Source: Bacteroidaceae bacterium | GTDB taxonomy: Bacteria > Bacteroidota > Bacteroidia > Bacteroidales > Bacteroidaceae | Reading direction: 5' to 3' | NCBI GenBank assembly: GCA_017960985.1 | Contig: JAGCYD010000028.1 | Coordinates: 1 to 64,000 of the forward strand | DNA: 64,000 bases | In this document: in pieces, positions 27,886 to 35,780 of the stretch | How the letters are laid out: each line of letters opens with the position of its first letter | Numbering within the stretch: position 1 is the stretch's first letter | The notes under the pieces: model-generated | Database searches by the model: none | What the model was told of the DNA's origin: nothing | The model's input: only the letters and a program-made list of their open reading frames with translations | Made by a program: the position numbers and the translations under genes

Positions 27886-28101
27886 AAAAACAGAGCATGG
27901 ACGCTTTCTCATCCAAACTCTGAGGTTGTAGGATACCCATCGTACCAGATAAGTCCGTCCATGCTACGCATAGACGCTTGCGACTTATTCTTCGGTACGA
28001 ATTTTGAAACTTCCTACATTTCAGAGTTCCCGAATAATAGCAAACGCGTATTAATATTCCCATAAGGTACTAGCATAGGACACGCTTGTCCTTATGTCAG
28101 C
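27886..28101 (-). ncRNA. Candidate ~215-nt structured RNA upstream of the nuclease gene
   Basis: On the minus strand a consensus promoter (28108-28138) is followed by a region that folds into a long nested hairpin. The paired arms are 28021-28028 with 27916-27923, 28013-28018 with 27927-27932, 27994-28000 with 27940-27946, 27982-27988 with 27949-27955, and 27968-27976 with 27956-27964, closing on a 3-base loop. That is 37 pairs with only one wobble. A central bubble of 12/7 bases separates outer and inner stems. A smaller hairpin (AGGAC/GTCCT) lies at the 5' end. The 3' end is CAGAG...CTCTG plus TTTTT (27886-27922), a terminator-like shape that competes with the outer stem. Size and bubble recall 6S RNA, but I cannot identify the family. 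A 71-codon frame here (27848-28063) looks accidental. Confidence 0.6.
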
Positions 28102-28107
28102 ATGGGG

Positions 28108-28138
28108 CAAAGTTACAAAAACAAAAAGAAAAAGCAAA
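28108..28138 (-). promoter_or_regulatory. Promoter of the candidate structured RNA
   Basis: On the minus strand TTTG (28135-28138) and TAACTTTG (28108-28115) are separated by exactly 19 bases, a full match to the Bacteroidetes -33/-7 pattern. Transcription would start near 28101. Confidence 0.7.
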
Positions 28139-28160
28139 GGGAATAAGACAAAATAGACAA

Positions 28161-28190
28161 CGGACAATTGTCTGTCTTGTCCGTTTGTCC
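28161..28190. repeat. Right flanking repeat of the nuclease/ncRNA module
   Basis: TTGTCTGTCTTGTC (28168-28181) is the exact inverse of the 14 bases at 26399-26412. Extending outwards, the two copies agree at most of about 28 positions. It also forms its own AACGGACA/TGTCCGTT hairpin. Confidence 0.5.
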
Positions 28191-28236
28191 ATTTTTGTTT
28201 GTTCTTATAAAGTCGCAGTGGTGTATTGCCATGCAC

Positions 28237-28336
28237 ACTATTGTTTAATGTATGAAAGACTAATAGTGCGAGGGGCGACGGAATAGTATAGCGTAATGCC
28301 TTGGATTACTATTGTGCGGATTGGAATACTATTGGT
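28237..28336. repeat. Intergenic array C: about five 20-24 bp units
   Basis: Cores ACTATTG, CTAATAGT, GAATAGTAT, ATTACTATTG and AATACTATTGG follow at 20-24 base spacing. The segment 28258-28289 (with GTGCGAGGGGCGACGGAATA inside) is a near copy, inverted, of 60270-60302 in array D2. No gene lies here. Confidence 0.65.
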
Positions 28337-28339
28337 TTT

Positions 28340-28370
28340 TTTGACAAGATTTATATTTTTTGTAATTTTG
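28340..28370 (+). promoter_or_regulatory. Promoter of the split 5'-nucleotidase genes
   Basis: TTTG (28340-28343) and TAATTTTG (28363-28370) are 19 bases apart. The ATG follows 22 bases after the box. The -33 element abuts array C. Confidence 0.7.
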
Positions 28371-28392
28371 CACAAGTAGTTATCATAATGGT

Positions 28393-29136
28393 ATGAAGAA
28401 AGTCCTGTTCCTCCTATTTGTTTTTAGTTGTCAATCATCTATAGTTCATTATGCCTCTGCGCAACGAAAGATTTCGAGCGGCAGAATAGAAGTGACAAGC
28501 GCTTTGGACGCAAGACCCGATTCGGATGCCTTTGCCATCGTAGCGGACTATAAGACTGCCGTAGATAGTATGATGGCTCCAATATTGGGCGAAAGCCTTG
28601 TGGGTATGGCGGTGGATAGGCCTGAGAGCTTGTTGTCCAACTGGGCTGCCGATGTGATGGTGGAGTTTTCTGATTTCGAGAATGGGACAAAGGCGGATTT
28701 GGGACTGGTGAATATGGGCGGTTTGCGCAACAATATGCCTAAAGGCGTGGTGCGTACGGGTGACATTATCTTAATATCGCCGTTTAATAATAAACTCTCC
28801 ATTGTGTATCTAAAGGGCAGCGACCTTCTCTTCCTTTTTCAGGACATAGCCCATGTGCATGGGGAAGGCGTAAGCCGTGAGGTCAGACTGGTAATCACGA
28901 AGGACGGACAACTCGTCAGCGCGATGGTAGGTGGACAGCCGATAAACCCAGAGCGCATATATCGTATTGCCACACTCGACTATCTGGCCGAGGGGAATGA
29001 TAAGATGTATGCACTGAAGAAAGCGCAGAAACTGGTCGTGAGTGATTTGTTTACCCGTGACTGTATGATGCAGAGCATTCAGCGTGCTAAGGTGATAACT
29101 TCACAGATGGAAGGTAGAATAACCATTAAAGATTGA
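28393..29136 (+). CDS. 5'-nucleotidase C-terminal (substrate-binding) domain protein
   Basis: A 247-aa exported protein matching the C-terminal half of UshA-type 5'-nucleotidases, the half that binds the nucleoside. Signal peptide of about 23 residues ending ASA. Family cues are GLVNMGGLRNNMPKG, GDIILISPFNNKLSIV and YRIATLDYLAEGNDKMYAL. The metal-binding half is encoded by the next gene, so one enzyme appears split in two, in reversed order. The signal peptide contains CQSSIVHY, from DNA resembling the CAATTGTC-type repeats seen at btuB. Confidence 0.85.
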   Translation: MKKVLFLLFVFSCQSSIVHYASAQRKISSGRIEVTSALDARPDSDAFAIVADYKTAVDSMMAPILGESLVGMAVDRPESLLSNWAADVMVEFSDFENGTKADLGLVNMGGLRNNMPKGVVRTGDIILISPFNNKLSIVYLKGSDLLFLFQDIAHVHGEGVSREVRLVITKDGQLVSAMVGGQPINPERIYRIATLDYLAEGNDKMYALKKAQKLVVSDLFTRDCMMQSIQRAKVITSQMEGRITIKD

Positions 29137-29141
29137 CGGAA

Positions 29142-29972
29142 ATGAAACGCATAATACTATTCATTTTTCATTTTTCATTCTTCACTCTTCATTTAGCGCC
29201 AGCACAGACGCTGACACTCGTTCATACCAGTGATACACATTCCTGTGTAGAACCCATCTCGAAACATGACCTAAATCCCGACCAGGCCGATAAGGGCGGG
29301 TATATGCGTCGGGCGGCTTTGGTTAAGCAAATGAGGGTGGACGCACCCGATCTATTGCTGTTGGATTGTGGCGATTTCTCGCAGGGTAGTGTCTATTATA
29401 ATCTTTTCAAGGGTGAGGTTGAGGTGCGTTTGATGAACGAGATGGGTTATGATGCCTGCACCATCGGCAATCATGAGTTTGATTTCGGCATGGAAAATAT
29501 GGCACGGCTGTTCCGTATGGCGGAGTTTCCCGTAGTCTGTGCGAACTACGACTTCGCGGGTACGGTATGTGAGGGGCTGGTCAAGGATTATATAGTCGTG
29601 GAGCGTGCTGGTCGCCGTATCGGAATATTTGGTTTGGCTCCTCAATTGGAGGGTTTGGTATCGAAGCCTAATTGTGAAGGAGTAATCTATCATCATCCCT
29701 TGAAAGTGGCACAACGCATTGTAGATAAGTTGCGTGAAGAAGAAGGTTGTGACTTTGTGGTGTGCCTGTCGCATCTGGGCTATGGTGATAGTGACGACCA
29801 AGACCCAGCTTTGATTTCTGCTACGCGTGGTATCGATGTGGTATTAGGTGGACATAGTCATTCGTATTTTGAATATGCTAAGTATTTCCCCAATTTAGAC
29901 GGGCGTATGATACCTCTCGACCATCAAGGCAAGAATGGCCGTTTTGTAGGGGTGTTGGAATTTGAATGGTAG
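29142..29972 (+). CDS. 5'-nucleotidase N-terminal metallophosphatase protein
   Basis: A 276-aa exported calcineurin-like phosphoesterase, the catalytic half of a UshA-type enzyme. Metal-site motifs: VHTSDTHS, LLDCGDFSQGS, TIGNHEFDFGMENM, CLSHLGYGD and VVLGGHSHSYFE. The ATG at 29142 (MKRIILFIFHFSFFTLHLAPAQ) starts 5 bases after the previous stop; a TTG at 29133 in the same frame is less likely. The signal peptide is written in tandem TTCATTTTTCATT-like DNA, the same simple repeat seen near 52115 and inverted at 57810. Probably works with the preceding gene product in the periplasm or on the surface. Confidence 0.88.
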   Translation: MKRIILFIFHFSFFTLHLAPAQTLTLVHTSDTHSCVEPISKHDLNPDQADKGGYMRRAALVKQMRVDAPDLLLLDCGDFSQGSVYYNLFKGEVEVRLMNEMGYDACTIGNHEFDFGMENMARLFRMAEFPVVCANYDFAGTVCEGLVKDYIVVERAGRRIGIFGLAPQLEGLVSKPNCEGVIYHHPLKVAQRIVDKLREEEGCDFVVCLSHLGYGDSDDQDPALISATRGIDVVLGGHSHSYFEYAKYFPNLDGRMIPLDHQGKNGRFVGVLEFEW

Positions 29973-29978
29973 CCCTTG

Positions 29979-30689
29979 CTACTCGAAGTAAATAGTCAGG
30001 GTAATCATCTTTGAATGAGCCTTGTCAACGGAATTGGTATATTTCATCAATGTGCCGTCAATAAGGTCGGAACGCTTTCTGTTTAAAATATCAAGAAGTC
30101 CGAAACTGAATTTAAGTTCAGGAATGAGTTTGAAGAAGGGTAGATAGATATCGCACCCCATACCAAATTCGATGAAACAATCCATGGGCTTGGTGCGAAT
30201 GGCACGGTGCTTGTGCCCGGCAAGGTCGATGCTTGGCGCAGCTCCTGCGATGAAGTAGGGTCTGAAATTGTTGTATCGTGGTGCCGAGAACTTCACATCC
30301 ACAGGGACCGATATGTATGTACTCTTAAGCACCTGTGTAGAGTCGCGCCCGGAGTTTTGTTCGTGAAACCAGATGCGGCGTTGCCCGAAATTCATCGAAG
30401 GAGTCGTACGCAGCGAAAAATACTTATTGAGGCGGATCTCTCCCAAGATTCCCACCGTAAATCCAGGGCTATAATTGTCCACATCGATATGCCATTGTTC
30501 TCCCGTAGTGGGGTCGATGTGCCCATTGTTCTTGAATTCCAAGTCTTGCATCTGGAGTCCAAAAAGAAATCCCCAGTGCAATCTTCGCATGTCCAGATAT
30601 GGGCGATGTTGCACTTTGAGCTCTTGGGCGTTGGCTACGGTTAGCGTCAGTAGCGAAAGAGCAATGAATAGTATTTTTTTAGCGCGCAT
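29979..30689 (-). CDS. porT: Type IX secretion outer-membrane protein PorT
   Basis: A 236-aa exported beta-barrel protein. The signal peptide MRAKKILFIALSLLTLTVANA is followed by a stretch near residue 38 (LHWGFLFGLQMQDLEFKNNG) that resembles PorT, plus repeated amphipathic strands and a terminal aromatic residue (TLTIYFE). PorT is required for type IX secretion in Porphyromonas, with a role in assembly that is not fully known. General porin-like outer-membrane proteins share this fold, so PorT is likely rather than certain; other type IX genes in the window strengthen it. It converges with the metallophosphatase gene, 6 bases apart. Confidence 0.78.
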   Translation of the reverse strand: MRAKKILFIALSLLTLTVANAQELKVQHRPYLDMRRLHWGFLFGLQMQDLEFKNNGHIDPTTGEQWHIDVDNYSPGFTVGILGEIRLNKYFSLRTTPSMNFGQRRIWFHEQNSGRDSTQVLKSTYISVPVDVKFSAPRYNNFRPYFIAGAAPSIDLAGHKHRAIRTKPMDCFIEFGMGCDIYLPFFKLIPELKFSFGLLDILNRKRSDLIDGTLMKYTNSVDKAHSKMITLTIYFE

Positions 30690-30802
30690 TTATTTCATAT
30701 ACTAAACGCCTCTTCCTAATTGAATATTGCCTGAATCATCATTTTTGATGAATCGCAATGAAAAATATGGGCAAATATTAGGAGAGAATCACTAAAATTG
30801 AT

Positions 30803-30810
30803 TACTTTTG
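30803..30810 (+). promoter_or_regulatory. -7 promoter box of the ferredoxin gene
   Basis: TACTTTTG, 43 bases before the ATG at 30854; no clear -33 element. Confidence 0.45.
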
Positions 30811-30853
30811 CAGCAAACTTCATTACTAACCAATAAAATAAAACGCAGAAACT

Positions 30854-31018
30854 ATGGCTTATGTAATCGGACACGACTGCGTTGCTTGTGGTACTTGCAT
30901 TGATGAATGTCCTGTTGGCGCAATCTCTGAGGGTGAGATCTATTCTATCAATCCCGATGAGTGCACAGAGTGTGGCACATGTGCTGATGCTTGTCCTTCT
31001 GGCGCAATCAGTCTGTAA
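30854..31018 (+). CDS. Small 2[4Fe-4S] ferredoxin
   Basis: A 54-aa protein reading MAYVIGHDCVACGTCIDECP and, after a linker, DECTECGTCADACPSGAISL. The two CxxCxxCxxxCP motifs define a clostridial-type ferredoxin carrying two 4Fe-4S clusters, a soluble low-potential electron carrier. It has its own promoter box and a strong terminator 27 bases after the stop, so it is a single-gene unit in front of the V-ATPase operon. Confidence 0.95.
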   Translation: MAYVIGHDCVACGTCIDECPVGAISEGEIYSINPDECTECGTCADACPSGAISL

Positions 31019-31044
31019 GATTTAAGACCAAGTGGTCGAAACAT

Positions 31045-31083
31045 AGCGGCTTATCCTAAAAAGGATGAGCCGCTGTTTTTTTA
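31045..31083 (+). terminator. Rho-independent terminator of the ferredoxin gene
   Basis: AGCGGCTTATCC pairs with GGATGAGCCGCT around TAAAAA, followed by seven or more T. Confidence 0.92.
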
Positions 31084-31124
31084 ATGCCCCTTATTATGTG
31101 CGCGCGTATTTACTATTAGATATA

Positions 31125-31156
31125 TTTGGTCGCGTAAGGGATTTTTCGTATCTTTG
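31125..31156 (+). promoter_or_regulatory. Promoter of the V-ATPase operon
   Basis: TTTG (31125-31128) and TATCTTTG (31149-31156) are 20 bases apart, matching the phylum pattern. The atpE ATG is 37 bases after the box. Confidence 0.7.
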
Positions 31157-31193
31157 CGCTCTGAAACAAAAAACAAAAATCAGTATAAATATT

Positions 31194-31781
31194 ATGGAAA
31201 AAATTCAGGAACTCACAGAGAAAATCTATCGTGAGGGTGTTGAAAAAGGCAAGCAGGAAGCTGACCGTATTATAGCAGAAGCTCAGGGCCAGGCCGAGAA
31301 GATAGTTGCCGAGGCTAAGGAACAGGCACAAGTCATAGAGAATATGGCAAAGAAAAAGGCCGCAGAACTGGATACCAATACGAAAAATGAACTGAAGTTG
31401 TATATGGGACAGGCCCTGAATGCACTGAAGAGTGAGATTACCAATGTTCTGACTGACAAGGTCGTTGGCGATGCGGTAGATAATTTGACTGCAGACAAGA
31501 ATTTCCTCGGACAGTTTACTGTGGCTTTGGCTCAACAATGGACTGGCGACCAGCAACTGGTAATATCTTCTGCCGATGCCGACGAACTGAAGGCTTATTT
31601 TATGAAGCACGCTAAAGCGTTGTTGGATAAGGGCGTTAGCATTGAAAAGGTGAATGGCGTGAATGCACTGTTCACGATTCAGCCTGCTGATGGTTCATAC
31701 AAGGTGAATTTTGGTAAAGAAGAGTTTGAAACCTATTTCAAGGCCTTCCTTCGTCCGCAGCTTGTAGAAACATTGTTTTAA
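31194..31781 (+). CDS. atpE: V-type ATP synthase subunit E
   Basis: Peripheral stalk subunit of the A/V-type ATPase. The N-terminal two fifths is a long charged helix (EKIYREGVEKGKQEADRIIA and AEAKEQAQVIENMAKKKAAE), as usual for the E subunit, followed by a globular C-terminal domain. 195 aa from the ATG at 31194; upstream in-frame sequence overlaps the ferredoxin terminator and the promoter, so it cannot be coding. First gene of the operon E-DUF2764-A-B-D-I-K. Confidence 0.88.
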   Translation: MEKIQELTEKIYREGVEKGKQEADRIIAEAQGQAEKIVAEAKEQAQVIENMAKKKAAELDTNTKNELKLYMGQALNALKSEITNVLTDKVVGDAVDNLTADKNFLGQFTVALAQQWTGDQQLVISSADADELKAYFMKHAKALLDKGVSIEKVNGVNALFTIQPADGSYKVNFGKEEFETYFKAFLRPQLVETLF

Positions 31782-31849
31782 TGCACATTTCATAATTCAT
31801 GATTGACTGCGTGGAGATTATGAATTAACAATTGTGAATTGATAAAAAG

Positions 31850-32695
31850 ATGGCAAATTACTATTGCATAATGGCAGGATTGCCCGAATTGCAACTGTCG
31901 GACACGAAGCCAGGCTATAGCATCACGCAGTTGCGTGAGGAATTGCAGGCGGAGATTGGGCGCCACGACGAACAATTGCTGCAGTTCCTTTTCCTTCGCC
32001 ACGATTGCCAGAATCTGGTGAGCCTGCTGCGTAATCCTGAGGCAGAGCTGGAGACAACGGGTCTTTACACCAGCGAGCAATTGTTGGAGTTGGTGGAAGA
32101 CGCGCGTGGCATAGACCTCGGAACGAGTGCTTATCCGCAGTTCTTGCGTCAGTTCGTGGCCGACTACGACCAAAATGCTAGCCGTGAGGGCTACTATCCC
32201 GAGGACGAGGTACTGCTGACCTACTACGACTACTGCACGAAGCGATGTCCTGATGGCTTGATGCGTCGTTGGTATCAGTTGAACTATGATGTTACGAACA
32301 TCATGACCGCTATGATTGCCCGTCGGCAAGGATGGAAGGTGAGTGACTTTATAAAGGGTGACGGAGAGGTGCAGGAAATGATTCGTACCAACGATGCCAA
32401 AGATTTCAATTTGGGTTCCCTGCTTCCCTATCTGTCGGAAATCATGAAGATTGTGGATGAAGAAGATCCCGTGCGCAAGGAACGGATGTTAGATGCCTTC
32501 AAGTGGATGTGGCTCGACGAGCAGACCTTTGCCGACACTTTCTCCATTGAGGCTGTCTTTGCCTATCTTTGCAAATTGGAAATTCAGGAGCGTTGGGCAC
32601 GCCTTGATGTAGAGCAAGGAAAGGAAACCTTTGAGAGGATTATCAACGAATTGCGTTCGGAGGCTGAAGTCCCTGAAGAATTTATAAGAAAATAA
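31850..32695 (+). CDS. DUF2764 protein of the V-ATPase operon
   Basis: A 281-aa helical protein opening MANYYCIMAGLPELQLSD, the DUF2764 signature, and found between the E and A genes in Bacteroidetes-type V-ATPase operons. By position it may serve as the C/d-type central stalk connector, for which no other candidate exists here; that is inference. The 68-base spacer after atpE holds AT-rich repeats with an 8-bp inverted pair (TTCATAAT/ATTATGAA). Confidence 0.82.
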   Translation: MANYYCIMAGLPELQLSDTKPGYSITQLREELQAEIGRHDEQLLQFLFLRHDCQNLVSLLRNPEAELETTGLYTSEQLLELVEDARGIDLGTSAYPQFLRQFVADYDQNASREGYYPEDEVLLTYYDYCTKRCPDGLMRRWYQLNYDVTNIMTAMIARRQGWKVSDFIKGDGEVQEMIRTNDAKDFNLGSLLPYLSEIMKIVDEEDPVRKERMLDAFKWMWLDEQTFADTFSIEAVFAYLCKLEIQERWARLDVEQGKETFERIINELRSEAEVPEEFIRK

Positions 32696-32712
32696 GGTAA
32701 AAACTATATAAA

Positions 32713-34452
32713 ATGACAAAAGGAAAAGTTAGTGGCGTAGTTTCCAACATGGTAACCCTCCGTGTGGACGGTCCCGTGGTACAGGGAGAGATATGCTACA
32801 TTACAACTGGCGGCGATCGTTTGATGGCCGAGGTGATTAAGGTCATCGGTCAGGATGTGTATGTGCAGGTGTTTGAAAGCACCCGTGGACTGAAAGTAGG
32901 CGCTGAGGCTGAATTTACTGGCCACATGCTCGAGATTCAACTCGGTCCTGGTATGTTGAGTAAGAATTACGATGGTTTGCAGAATGACCTCGACAAGATG
33001 GAAGGTGTCTTCTTGAAGCGTGGTCAGTACACTGAGCCCCTTGATGCCGACCGCCTATGGGATTTTGAACCTTTAGCCAAAGAAGGTGATAAAGTACAGG
33101 AGAGCGACTGGTTGGGTAAAGTGGAGGAAAACCATCAGCCCCTGAAAATCATGGTGCCCTTCCAGTTGAAGGGCGTGGCTACGGTGAAAAGCATCGTACC
33201 TGCTGGACAGTACAAGATTCATGATACTATCGCCGTGCTTGAAGATGAGCAGGGTAATGAGGTGAAAGTCGATATGGTTCAGCACTGGCCCGTGAAGTTT
33301 GCGATGACCAACTACAAGCAGAAACCCCGTCCCTTCAAATTGTTGGAAACGGGCGTACGCACGATAGATACATTTAACCCGATTGTAGAAGGTGGTACGG
33401 GATTTATCCCAGGTCCCTTCGGTACGGGTAAGACGGTGCTGCAGCATGCTATTTCGAAGCAGGCCGAAGCCGACATCGTGATTATCGCAGCTTGTGGTGA
33501 GCGTGCCAATGAGGTTGTGGAAATCTTTACTGAGTTCCCCGAGCTAGTTGACCCCCACACAGGTCGTAAGCTGATGGAGCGTACTATCATCATCGCCAAC
33601 ACATCGAACATGCCTGTGGCTGCCCGTGAGGCTTCTGTTTATACCGCCATGACAATGGCTGAATACTATCGTTCGATGGGTCTTCGCGTACTTCTCATGG
33701 CCGACTCCACCTCTCGTTGGGCACAGGCCTTGCGTGAGATGTCGAACCGTATGGAGGAACTTCCTGGTCCCGATGCCTTCCCTATGGACCTCGGAGCCCT
33801 TATCTCAAACTTCTATGGTCGTGCAGGCTATGTCTATTTGCGTAATGGTGAGGTGGGTAGTGTAACCTTCCTCGGAACCGTATCGCCCGCTGGTGGTAAC
33901 CTGAAGGAGCCTGTAACGGAGAATACCAAGAAGGTGGCTCGTTGCTTCTATGCTCTGGAACAGGACCGTGCCGACAAGAAGCGCTATCCTGCCGTGAACC
34001 CCATTGATTCGTATTCGAAGTACCTTGAATATCCCGAGTTCGCCGATTACATCAAGGACCACATCAACGAAGAGTGGATTCCGAAGGTGCTCGCCCTGAA
34101 GACCCGCATGCAGCGTGGTAAGGAAATTGCTGAGCAGATTAATATTTTGGGTGACGATGGTGTTCCCGTAGAATATCATGTTACTTTCTGGAAGAGTGAG
34201 ATAATCGATTATGTAATCTTGCAGCAGGATGCTTTTGACGAAGTAGATGCTGTTACTCCTTTGGAGCGTCAGGAGGAAATCCTAAACCTTGTGACGACTA
34301 TATGCGAGAAGGAGGACTATAAGTTTGATACTTTCCTTGAGATGGTGGATTACTTTAAGAAGATGATTAACCTCTGCAAGCAGATGAACTACTCCCAGTA
34401 CAAGAGCGAACAATACTACGACTACATTAAGCAAATTGAAGCAATGTTATAA
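32713..34452 (+). CDS. atpA: V-type ATP synthase subunit A (catalytic)
   Basis: Catalytic nucleotide-binding subunit, 579 aa. P-loop GPFGTGKTV at residues 234-242, and LMADSTSRWAQALREMSNRMEE and the A-specific insertion around residues 110-200 (FEPLAKEGDKVQ, IVPAGQYKIHDTIA) are clear. Couples ATP hydrolysis or synthesis to ion flow through the I/K sector. It is 17 bases behind the DUF2764 gene and 2 bases before atpB. Confidence 0.97.
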   Translation: MTKGKVSGVVSNMVTLRVDGPVVQGEICYITTGGDRLMAEVIKVIGQDVYVQVFESTRGLKVGAEAEFTGHMLEIQLGPGMLSKNYDGLQNDLDKMEGVFLKRGQYTEPLDADRLWDFEPLAKEGDKVQESDWLGKVEENHQPLKIMVPFQLKGVATVKSIVPAGQYKIHDTIAVLEDEQGNEVKVDMVQHWPVKFAMTNYKQKPRPFKLLETGVRTIDTFNPIVEGGTGFIPGPFGTGKTVLQHAISKQAEADIVIIAACGERANEVVEIFTEFPELVDPHTGRKLMERTIIIANTSNMPVAAREASVYTAMTMAEYYRSMGLRVLLMADSTSRWAQALREMSNRMEELPGPDAFPMDLGALISNFYGRAGYVYLRNGEVGSVTFLGTVSPAGGNLKEPVTENTKKVARCFYALEQDRADKKRYPAVNPIDSYSKYLEYPEFADYIKDHINEEWIPKVLALKTRMQRGKEIAEQINILGDDGVPVEYHVTFWKSEIIDYVILQQDAFDEVDAVTPLERQEEILNLVTTICEKEDYKFDTFLEMVDYFKKMINLCKQMNYSQYKSEQYYDYIKQIEAML

Positions 34453-34454
34453 TT

Positions 34455-35777
34455 ATGGCAACAGCATTTCAAAAAATATACACGCAGATTAGCCAGATAA
34501 CCAAAGCCACTTGCTCATTAAAGGCAAAGGGTGTAGGTTACGATGAGTTGGCCACAATCAATGGTAAATTAGCTCAGGTGGTGAAAATTATGGGTGACGA
34601 TGTCACTCTGCAGGTATTCGAGGGTACGGGTGGTATTCCTACCAATGCCGAAGTTACCTTCCTTGGCAAATCGCCCTCATTGAAAGTTAGTGAGCAGTTG
34701 GCAGGTCGTTTCTTTAATGCTTATGGACAGCCCATCGACGGCGGTCCAGAGATTGAAGGCAAGGAAGTACCTATCGGTGGCCCCAGTGTAAACCCTGTGC
34801 GCCGTAAACAACCCAGTGAACTTATTGCAACGGGTATTGCAGGTATCGACTTGAACAATACTTTGGTGTCGGGTCAGAAGATACCTTTCTTTGCCGACCC
34901 CGACCAGCCATTTAACGAGGTTATGGCACTTGTGGCCATGCGTGCCAAGGCCGATAAGATTATTCTCGGTGGTATGGGTATGACCAACGATGACTATTAT
35001 TTCTTCCGTAACACATTCTCTAATGCTGGTGCGCTCGACCGTATCATCTCTTTCATCAATACGACAGAAGACCCAGCTGTGGAGCGTCTGCTTATTCCAG
35101 ATATGGCCTTGGCTGCAGCTGAATACTTTGCTGTAGAGAAACATGAGACCGTACTTGTGTTGCTTACTGATATGACTTCATACGCAGACTCTCTTTCTAT
35201 TGTGTCAAACCGTATGGACCAGATTCCTTCAAAGGACTCTATGCCAGGCTCACTCTATTCCGACTTGGCTAAGATTTACGAGAAGGCCGTACAGTTCCCC
35301 GAGAGTGTGGGTGGCGGTTCCATTACTATCATTGCCGTAACCACGCTTAGTGGTGGTGACATCACGCATGCCGTACCTGATAATACAGGTTACATCACTG
35401 AGGGTCAGTTATATCTACGCCGTGACTCTGATGTGGGTAAGGTCGTTGTTGACCCATTCCGTTCGCTGTCGCGTCTGAAGCAACTTGTGGCAGGTAAGAA
35501 GACTCGCAAGGACCATTCGCAGGTGATGAATGCCGCCATTCGTCTGTATGCCGATGCCGCCAATGCCAAGACCAAGTTGGAGAATGGTTTCGACCTTACC
35601 GACTACGACAACCGCTGTCTCGACTTCGCTAAAGATTATGCTTCGAAGTTGCTCGCCATCGATGTCAACCTCAACACAGAGGAAATGCTCGATGTAACCT
35701 GGAGCCTCTTCCGCAAGTACTTCAAGCTTGAGGAAGTTAACATCAAGAAGGAATTTACAGATATCTACTGGAAATAA
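34455..35777 (+). CDS. atpB: V-type ATP synthase subunit B
   Basis: Non-catalytic partner of subunit A, 440 aa. SGQKIPFFADPDQPFNEVMA replaces a classical P-loop, as normal for B subunits. LLTDMTSYADSLSIVSNRMDQIPS and PGSLYSDLAKIYEKA follow. The start is immediately behind atpA, with the ATG 2 bases after the stop. Confidence 0.96.
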   Translation: MATAFQKIYTQISQITKATCSLKAKGVGYDELATINGKLAQVVKIMGDDVTLQVFEGTGGIPTNAEVTFLGKSPSLKVSEQLAGRFFNAYGQPIDGGPEIEGKEVPIGGPSVNPVRRKQPSELIATGIAGIDLNNTLVSGQKIPFFADPDQPFNEVMALVAMRAKADKIILGGMGMTNDDYYFFRNTFSNAGALDRIISFINTTEDPAVERLLIPDMALAAAEYFAVEKHETVLVLLTDMTSYADSLSIVSNRMDQIPSKDSMPGSLYSDLAKIYEKAVQFPESVGGGSITIIAVTTLSGGDITHAVPDNTGYITEGQLYLRRDSDVGKVVVDPFRSLSRLKQLVAGKKTRKDHSQVMNAAIRLYADAANAKTKLENGFDLTDYDNRCLDFAKDYASKLLAIDVNLNTEEMLDVTWSLFRKYFKLEEVNIKKEFTDIYWK

Positions 35778-35780
35778 CGA

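Noticed and set aside
27848..28063. A 71-codon minus-strand frame upstream of the nuclease gene
   Set aside because: It runs through the long nested hairpin, has no family features, is rich in Cys/Arg/Ser as in random frames, and its sequence is better explained by RNA pairing.
27886..28101. tmRNA or RNase P RNA
   Set aside because: The conserved tRNA-like ends of tmRNA and the conserved cores of RNase P RNA are absent.
26390..28190. Insertion sequence with terminal inverted repeats
   Set aside because: No transposase or remnant is found; the flanking repeats are short and low in complexity, so only a possible cassette is proposed.
31065..31193. Longer N-terminus for atpE
   Set aside because: The extension overlaps the ferredoxin terminator and the operon promoter.
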